This document shows, piece after piece, positions 33,418 to 38,192 of a stretch of DNA of 38,192 bases. Under the pieces are notes generated by a model. The model was not told the DNA's origin. It saw only the letters and a list, made by a program, of their open reading frames with translations, and did not search any database. A program made the translations under genes and the position numbers. The stretch comes from Pseudomonadota bacterium (GTDB taxonomy: Bacteria > Pseudomonadota > Gammaproteobacteria > Acidithiobacillales > Acidithiobacillaceae), in contig JAJYQY010000082.1 in assembly GCA_021794385.1 (NCBI GenBank), positions 1-38,192 of the forward strand, read 5' to 3'. Position 1 is the stretch's first letter, and each line of letters opens with the position of its first letter.

Positions 33418-35526
33418 TTACCTGACTGTCTTTACCTGAGCCCCGGAGTGCATGGCCGTCGCCAATCGGGCCAGGAGCTCTGACCAGCCGACACGCTGAT
33501 TGTACCCTACCACATCGACCCGTGGCAGCCCTTCTCCCTGTAAAATGACAAAACCCTTGTCCTCACGACCCACCCCGGAAAGCTCGGCGACATTGTCGTG
33601 GAGGGTGATACCCAGACCCAGATGGGCGTAGCGGAAGGTCTTGAACATGCGCAGAAAGAGGGTCTGGAAGAAACCGGATATCCCATTGCCGCCGCCCAGC
33701 CGGGTGAGGTTTTGCACCGCGGCCTGACTGATCCGTTGTGGTACTCCGGGGCTGCGCACCGTATAAAAACGCGCGGAAAAGGCGTCCGGCCGCCAGTTCA
33801 AGAGGCGAAGATCGTGGACGTCGCCATCGAGAACGCCGCTGATAAAACCAAAGTGAAAGGCCTCGGTAAGGGGTTTCAGTTGCAGACCGCGCATTTGGAC
33901 ATTGGCGGTGAGAACGGGGAAGGCACCCAGGAGATTGCGGATGTGCAGATCCTGTACCAGGACATTGCCACCAAAGGCCTGCGCCGAGAGTACGCCGGTA
34001 GTCTCCAGATTGCCCTGGGTGTAGCGCAATTCGGGGATGACCGCCGCCACCCTGCCGGTGAAGGGGGGCCAATGAAAGACAGTGGAGAGGGCCGTCAGAT
34101 CTGCATTCTGCAAGGCTCCAGCCAGACGGAAACCGGCTTGGGTCCCGCCCCAGCTCCCGTCCAGTTGCTGCACCCGCAGCGACCCGCCCAGCAGGGCGAC
34201 CTCCACCGGATGGAGCAGGGAGAATCCCTTCCGGACCAGGAGAAAGCGGCCATCCACCGGTCCCACGGGGAGACGATAGAGATCGGCGCTACGCCACGCC
34301 AGACTGGCCGGTGACGCCGGCCCTCGGGCTGCCCAGCGCCCCTGCGATGCCAGGCCCTGGACGGCGATGCGCCTTTGCGTATCCTGCAGGCCGGCGTCAC
34401 TGATCTGCCAGGCTAGGGCCTGCAGGCCGCCCTGCCAATCCAGGGAGAAGCGCAACCTTCCCTGGGCCTGCAAATCGGCAGCCAGGCCGCCCGCAGCGGT
34501 AAGGGGCTTGACCCAGGTGGCATAAAAGGGCCCTGCCGCCAGGTCCGCATGATCAATCTTCCATAGCGCCACGCCACCCCGCCGCGGAAAGCGGGCCGTA
34601 CCGCGGGCGGTCCCCAGTCCCGGCCACATGATCTGCCAGGCCGTCAGACGCAGTTCCCTTGCCCCGGCCTGCCAGCGCAAGCGGCTGGTAACGGGCTGCG
34701 CCGCCGGTGCGCTCCAGTACCAAGGGCTCCATAAGACACCACCCTTGCGCCAGCGCAGTTGCGCAGTACCGGACCAGGTCTTGCCCCGGTTGCCTTCGGC
34801 TGCCATCTCCAGTTGCACATCCTGGGCTGCCCGCAGACCGGCGGCATTGCTGAAGGCCAGGCCCTGCCCACGCAGATTCAGGGCAAAGTGCTCGGCCCCG
34901 GTCCAACGCACACCCGTCGCGCGCAGGGTCAGGGCCGTTTGTCCCTGCGCCCGCCAGCCCTTGGGCAGAAAACCGGCGCCGGCAAGGAGCGGCGCCATCT
35001 GCAGATCTCCCTGCCCATGGGCCGTCCAGCGACCTGCCACGCTGCGCCAATCCAGATTCAGCCAACCCGGCCCCTGGCCCTGCATCCGTAGCCGGACCGA
35101 GGCGTTTCCGCCGATCTGCAGCACTGCCGCCGAAAACTGCCCGCTGAGACCACCCCAGGGGCTGCCCTGTATGGCAAGCCGCCCCGGGGTGCAGGACCAG
35201 CCGGCCCGGCTCTCCAGCCGGGCGCAGTCCAGGGAGGCACCCGTCCACCCCCGATGGCGGGAAAGCTGCAGCGGGCCCGTATGCAACTGCACGGAGAATC
35301 CGGGCCCGGCGGGTTTGGCCGTAACGTAAACATTGTGTAGCGACCAGTTCACCCCCCTGATCTCGGCCGCCTGAATCTCCAGATCCGTGGCGCCGGCGGG
35401 TAGAGCGAGAAACAGGCCGAGGAAGGCCGCCAAGGCCACCCTCAGGCAGGACGGCCAAGGACGGAAAGGGATGACCTTTCGCGCAGCGGCGCAGATCCGG
35501 CAGATCCGGCTAGGCCGGGAAAACAC
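33418..35526 (-). CDS. YdbH-like AsmA-type intermembrane transport protein
   Basis: The long periplasmic beta-rich protein (about 700 residues) has an N-terminal hydrophobic segment (LAAFLGLFLALPAGA) that anchors or exports it. Its C-terminal 250 residues match the YdbH family (LLGGSLRVQQLDGSWGG, LQNADLTALSTVF, GFISGVLDGDVHDLRLLNW, GGNGISGFFQTLF). YdbH, with TamB and YhdP, is one of the AsmA-like proteins that carry phospholipid to the outer membrane. There is no ATG near the start. GTG at 35526 (overlapping cysM by 17 bases), GTG at 35439 and an earlier GTG at 35577 are all in frame, none with a good ribosome binding site, so the start is uncertain. It precedes the YdbL-like lipoprotein. Confidence 0.8.
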   Translation of the reverse strand: MFSRPSRICRICAAARKVIPFRPWPSCLRVALAAFLGLFLALPAGATDLEIQAAEIRGVNWSLHNVYVTAKPAGPGFSVQLHTGPLQLSRHRGWTGASLDCARLESRAGWSCTPGRLAIQGSPWGGLSGQFSAAVLQIGGNASVRLRMQGQGPGWLNLDWRSVAGRWTAHGQGDLQMAPLLAGAGFLPKGWRAQGQTALTLRATGVRWTGAEHFALNLRGQGLAFSNAAGLRAAQDVQLEMAAEGNRGKTWSGTAQLRWRKGGVLWSPWYWSAPAAQPVTSRLRWQAGARELRLTAWQIMWPGLGTARGTARFPRRGGVALWKIDHADLAAGPFYATWVKPLTAAGGLAADLQAQGRLRFSLDWQGGLQALAWQISDAGLQDTQRRIAVQGLASQGRWAARGPASPASLAWRSADLYRLPVGPVDGRFLLVRKGFSLLHPVEVALLGGSLRVQQLDGSWGGTQAGFRLAGALQNADLTALSTVFHWPPFTGRVAAVIPELRYTQGNLETTGVLSAQAFGGNVLVQDLHIRNLLGAFPVLTANVQMRGLQLKPLTEAFHFGFISGVLDGDVHDLRLLNWRPDAFSARFYTVRSPGVPQRISQAAVQNLTRLGGGNGISGFFQTLFLRMFKTFRYAHLGLGITLHDNVAELSGVGREDKGFVILQGEGLPRVDVVGYNQRVGWSELLARLATAMHSGAQVKTVR

Positions 35527-36394
35527 CCGTAGAAAGATAGCGTTCCCCCCGATCACAAATGATGACCACGATGACACCGCTTTCCAGACTGGCCGCCAGG
35601 CGCAGGGCCGCAGCCACCGCTCCGCCCGAGGAGATCCCGGCCAGGATGCCCTCCTCCCGTGCCAGGCGACGGGTCATTTCCTCGGCCTCGTCCTGGGATA
35701 CGTCAATGATACGATCCACCTGTTCCGGATGGTAAATCCGCGGCAGGTACTCCTGGGGCCAGCGGCGGATACCCGGGATCCGCGCCCCTTCCGTCGGCTG
35801 CACCCCGACAACCCTGATGGCCGGCTGTACCTGACGCAGGTAGCGTGCCGTCCCCATGATGGTGCCCGTAGTCCCCATGGCCGACACGAAATGCGTCACC
35901 GTCCCGCGCGTGTCCCGCCAGATCTCGGGGCCCGTCCCGAGAGTATGGGCCTCGGGATTGTCGGGATTGGAAAACTGGTCGAGCATGACCCCCTCTCCCG
36001 CCGCCACCATCTGCCGCGCCTGGTCGATGGCCCCCTCCATGCCGGTTTTTTCGGAAGTAAGGACCAGATCGGCGCCATAGGCGCGCATCACCTGGCGCCG
36101 CTCCACACTCATGTTCTCGGGCATGATCAGGGTCATCCTCAGCCCCTGCATGGCCGCCACCATGGCCAGGGCGATGCCGGTATTACCGCTGGTAGGCTCC
36201 ACCAGGCGCATCCCGGGGGTCAGGGTACCCCGCTCCAGGCCGCGACGAATCATGTTCAGGGCCGGGCGATCCTTCACCGAGCCACCGGGGTTGTTGCCCT
36301 CCAGCTTGGCGAATATCTGCACCGTCTTTTTCGGGGCGACCCGTTGCAAGCGGCACAACGGGGTATTGCCCACCAAATCTTCCAAACCGAACAT
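35510..36394 (-). CDS. cysM: Cysteine synthase B (O-acetylserine sulfhydrylase)
   Basis: CysM makes cysteine from O-acetylserine and sulfide or thiosulfate with PLP in the cytosol. The 294-residue protein has the PLP lysine Lys41 in GGSVKDRPALNM, the substrate loop PTSGNTGIALA, the phosphate-binding SAMGTTGTIMG and a C-terminal ISSGGAVAAALRLA. The length and the GxFGRPSV-free middle favour CysM over CysK (about 310-320). GGAGG lies about 7 bases before the ATG. It is the first gene of the eight-gene minus-strand block and is divergent from the VIT transporter, so the promoter should lie between 36395 and 36577. Confidence 0.92.
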   Translation of the reverse strand: MFGLEDLVGNTPLCRLQRVAPKKTVQIFAKLEGNNPGGSVKDRPALNMIRRGLERGTLTPGMRLVEPTSGNTGIALAMVAAMQGLRMTLIMPENMSVERRQVMRAYGADLVLTSEKTGMEGAIDQARQMVAAGEGVMLDQFSNPDNPEAHTLGTGPEIWRDTRGTVTHFVSAMGTTGTIMGTARYLRQVQPAIRVVGVQPTEGARIPGIRRWPQEYLPRIYHPEQVDRIIDVSQDEAEEMTRRLAREEGILAGISSGGAVAAALRLAASLESGVIVVIICDRGERYLSTGVFPA

Positions 36395-36577
36395 CTCTTC
36401 CCTCCCTTGCCTCTTGCCCCACCATCATACGGTGCCCCCAGCTTTCTGCGAAGCCTCCATGCCGACAGCCCCGGACACCCAGCGCGGCGCAATCCGCCGA
36501 AGTTCCATGCTATAGTTTTCCCCCTCGGCATCAAACCGTATATGGTTCATCCCCTGAAACGAGGGCAAGGGAATCCC

Positions 36578-37276
36578 ATGACCACCATCCACCATGAGCA
36601 CCATAAGCACGAAAATATCGGCTGGCTGCGGGCCAGTGTCCTGGGGGCCAACGATGGCATCCTTTCCACGGCCAGCCTCCTCACCGGCGTGGCAGCAGGC
36701 GGGGCCGACCATCATCAGATCCTCCTGGCCGGTGTGGCAGGGCTGATCGCCGGCGCCCTGGCCATGGCCGCCGGCGAATATGTCTCGGTGAGTTCCCAGG
36801 CCGATACCCAGCGCGCCGATCTCGAAACCGAAAAGCGCGAACTGGCGAAAAATCCCCATTCCGAGCTACGCGAGCTGGCGGGTATTTACGAGCAACGCGG
36901 CCTGGAACCGGCTCTGGCCGAACAGGTGGCCGAACGGCTCATGGCTCACGATGCCCTGGGCGCCCATGCCCGGGACGAACTGGGTTTAACCGCAATGGCG
37001 GCGGCGCGCCCCATCCAGGCCGCCCTGGCCTCCGCCGCCTCCTTTGCCGCCGGCGCCATCGTGCCCCTGGCGGCGGCGGCTTTTACGCCGCTGGCCTGGA
37101 TCTTCCCCGGCATCTTCGGCAGCGCCATCATCCTGCTGGCCTTTCTCGGCGCTCTGGCGGCGCGGGCCGGGGGCGCAGCCCCGGGGATCGGCGCCCTGCG
37201 GGTGACTTTCTGGGGCGCCATCTCCATGCTGGTCACCGCCGGAGTAGGAACCCTGGTGGGCCATGTCGGCCTCTAA
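36578..37276 (+). CDS. VIT1/CCC1 family iron/manganese transporter
   Basis: The 232-residue membrane protein moves Fe2+ or Mn2+. The N-terminus is His-rich (MTTIHHEHHKHENIGWL), a possible metal-binding start, followed by RASVLGANDGILSTASLLTG, the family's first span. A metal-binding cytoplasmic stretch has EYVSVSSQADTQRADLETEK and a run of Glu and Asp to about residue 130. Three more spans follow (ASFAAGAIVPLAAAAF, IILLAFLGALAARAGG, AISMLVTAGVGTLVG), five in all. AAGGGA lies 6 bases before the ATG at 36578; an in-frame ATG at 36542 lacks a site. A possible -10 element TATAGT is at 36511-36516. The gene lies 38 bases before pgl. Confidence 0.92.
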   Translation: MTTIHHEHHKHENIGWLRASVLGANDGILSTASLLTGVAAGGADHHQILLAGVAGLIAGALAMAAGEYVSVSSQADTQRADLETEKRELAKNPHSELRELAGIYEQRGLEPALAEQVAERLMAHDALGAHARDELGLTAMAAARPIQAALASAASFAAGAIVPLAAAAFTPLAWIFPGIFGSAIILLAFLGALAARAGGAAPGIGALRVTFWGAISMLVTAGVGTLVGHVGL

Positions 37277-37314
37277 CCCCGGTTCGGCATTTTCCGCTTT
37301 TCAGGACAGCAGCG

Positions 37315-38016
37315 ATGAACACTGAAGCGATCCGCGGGGCGCCATCCTGGCATATCCACCCCGACGCCGAGGCCCTTACCAGGCATCTCGCCCGCGCCAT
37401 TGTCCGCATGGCCGACGCGGCCATCACCGCGCGCGGGGCCTTTCACCTGGTCCTGGCGGGCGGCAATACGCCGCGGGCGGTCTATGCCGCCCTTGTCTCC
37501 GGAGGACGGCGCTGGGACGCCTGGCACCTCTACCACGGAGACGAGCGCTGTCTCCCCCCCCAAAACCTCCAGCGCAACAGCCGCATGGCGGAAAGCGTCT
37601 GGCTGCAACATGTGCCCATCCCCCGCGCCCAGATCCATGACATTCCCGCCGAAATGGGGGCGGAGGCGGCCGCTGCGACCTATGCGACCATCCTTCCCCC
37701 GCAGCGCTTTGATCTCGTCCTCCTCGGGATCGGCGAGGACGGCCATACGGCCAGCCTCTTCCCCGGCCAGCAATGGGGACTGGATCCGACAACGCCCGCG
37801 GTGCTCGCTGTCCACAATGCCCCCAAGGCCCCCGCCGAACGGGTTTCCCTCAGCGCCTGGCGCCTGCAGCAGAGCCGCGAGATCTTCTTCATTGCCACCG
37901 GCAGCGGCAAGCGCGATGCCCTGGCGGCCTGGCGGCGGGGGGAGGAGATCCCCGCCGCACGGGTGGGCGTGGGGGCCACGGTATGGCTGGACGCGGCCGC
38001 CTGGCCCGAAACGTAA
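37315..38016 (+). CDS. pgl: 6-phosphogluconolactonase
   Basis: Pgl hydrolyses 6-phosphogluconolactone to 6-phosphogluconate in the oxidative pentose phosphate pathway. The 233-residue DevB-type protein has HLVLAGGNTPRAVYAAL, WHLYHGDERCLPP, the signature FDLVLLGIGEDGHTASLFPG and a C-terminal FFIATGSGKRDALAAW, all in family order. Length is typical (about 230). AGGA lies 9 bases before the ATG at 37315. It follows the VIT transporter by 38 bases and converges with the SPFH gene at the right edge. No zwf or gnd gene is visible nearby. Confidence 0.93.
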   Translation: MNTEAIRGAPSWHIHPDAEALTRHLARAIVRMADAAITARGAFHLVLAGGNTPRAVYAALVSGGRRWDAWHLYHGDERCLPPQNLQRNSRMAESVWLQHVPIPRAQIHDIPAEMGAEAAAATYATILPPQRFDLVLLGIGEDGHTASLFPGQQWGLDPTTPAVLAVHNAPKAPAERVSLSAWRLQQSREIFFIATGSGKRDALAAWRRGEEIPAARVGVGATVWLDAAAWPET

Positions 38017-38055
38017 CCGGGATATGGTGGTTGTACCATCAAGATGCAGCAACGC

Positions 38056-38192
38056 TCAGGCGCGTGCGCCGCTTTTCTTGACCATCTCCAGGGCCGTCCC
38101 CACTACGGCACCGATATTGCCCAGATCGGCGGGGATCACCAGGGTGGTTCCGGCCTTGGCGAGATTGCCCCATTTTTCGATGAAATCCTTGG
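38056..38192 (-). CDS. SPFH/stomatin-like (band 7) protein, C-terminal fragment
   Basis: Only the last 44 codons are in the window; the rest lies beyond the right edge. The sequence FIEKWGNLAKAGTTLVIPAD is close to the conserved C-terminal end of SPFH/band 7 membrane-scaffold proteins, which typically read F-x-x-LAxAGxTxxxPAx, and ends in LEMVKKSGARA. The stop codon at 38056 lies 39 bases from the pgl stop on the other strand. The short sequence between (ATGGT/ACCAT, 5-base arms) is too weak to call a terminator. Confidence 0.72.
   Translation of the reverse strand, partial: KDFIEKWGNLAKAGTTLVIPADLGNIGAVVGTALEMVKKSGARA

Noticed and set aside
35387-36577. Long plus-strand extension upstream of the VIT transporter
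   Set aside because: It is antisense to cysM, and the transporter homology and ribosome binding site start at 36578.
38020-38045. Inverted repeat ATGGT/ACCAT between pgl and the SPFH gene, considered as a terminator
   Set aside because: The stem has five pairs with two AT ends and no T-run on either strand.

Overview
The window is GC-rich, densely coded bacterial chromosome. I see no prophage, insertion sequence, CRISPR array, tRNA or rRNA. Gene content and order fit a Gram-negative proteobacterium, most likely an Acidithiobacillus-like organism (Acidithiobacillia). Points in favour are the rpsF-rpsR-DUF2232-rplI-dnaB-alr-radA order, a YdbH/YdbL pair, an Lpp-like alanine-zipper lipoprotein, two L,D-transpeptidases and glycogen metabolism genes. 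The genus is inferred from the feel of the protein sequences, not from a database match.

Layout. Bases 1-4557 (minus strand) hold a DUF1841 protein, oligoendopeptidase F, class II fumarase and the N-terminal part of a DAHP synthase, probably one transcription unit. Bases 4719-8130 form the least ordinary part: an internally repetitive 567-residue alpha-helical protein of unknown role closed by a strong terminator, a stand-alone C-terminal half of a Kdo-transferase-like glycosyltransferase on the other strand, about 500 bases without a clear gene, and two tiny exported Gly/His/Tyr-rich proteins, one of them a 52-residue lipoprotein. Bases 8277-14755 (plus) carry glycogen synthase, a metallo-beta-lactamase/beta-CASP nuclease, an unknown histidine-rich protein, endonuclease III, a FIST-domain protein and a large L,D-transpeptidase with LysM-like and SPOR-like parts. 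That gene runs into a bidirectional terminator shared with an Lpp-like lipoprotein ending in lysine. A hemolysin III family membrane protein and a divergent exported 3D-domain protein follow; the latter has a structured leader that could hide its ribosome binding site.

Bases 16808-26862 (minus) are a long collinear block: rpsF, rpsR, DUF2232, rplI, dnaB, alr, radA, pepP, glgP. Its promoter overlaps a perfect palindrome, and the rpsF leader has hairpins that pair with the Shine-Dalgarno sequence of a TTG start codon. Bases 26939-36394 (minus) are a second very tight block of eight genes, mostly overlapping by a few bases: cysM, a YdbH-like AsmA-type protein, a YdbL-like lipoprotein, a PolB-type 3'-5' exonuclease, rlmD, a small L,D-transpeptidase, an APC-superfamily transporter and nagZ. 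The right end has a VIT/CCC1 metal transporter and 6-phosphogluconolactonase on the plus strand, and the C-terminus of an SPFH/stomatin-like protein on the minus strand.

Themes: envelope and peptidoglycan upkeep (Alr, NagZ, two L,D-transpeptidases, Lpp-like lipoprotein, YdbH/YdbL), glycogen turnover (GlgA, GlgP), central carbon (FumC, Pgl) and information processing (S6, S18, L9, DnaB, RadA, Nth, RlmD). Most of the window is ordinary housekeeping. The best candidates for new biology are the repeat protein at 4719, the histidine-rich protein at 11217, the small exported proteins at 7614-8130, the merged YdbL-type lipoprotein, and the two leader RNAs (rpsF and the 3D gene).
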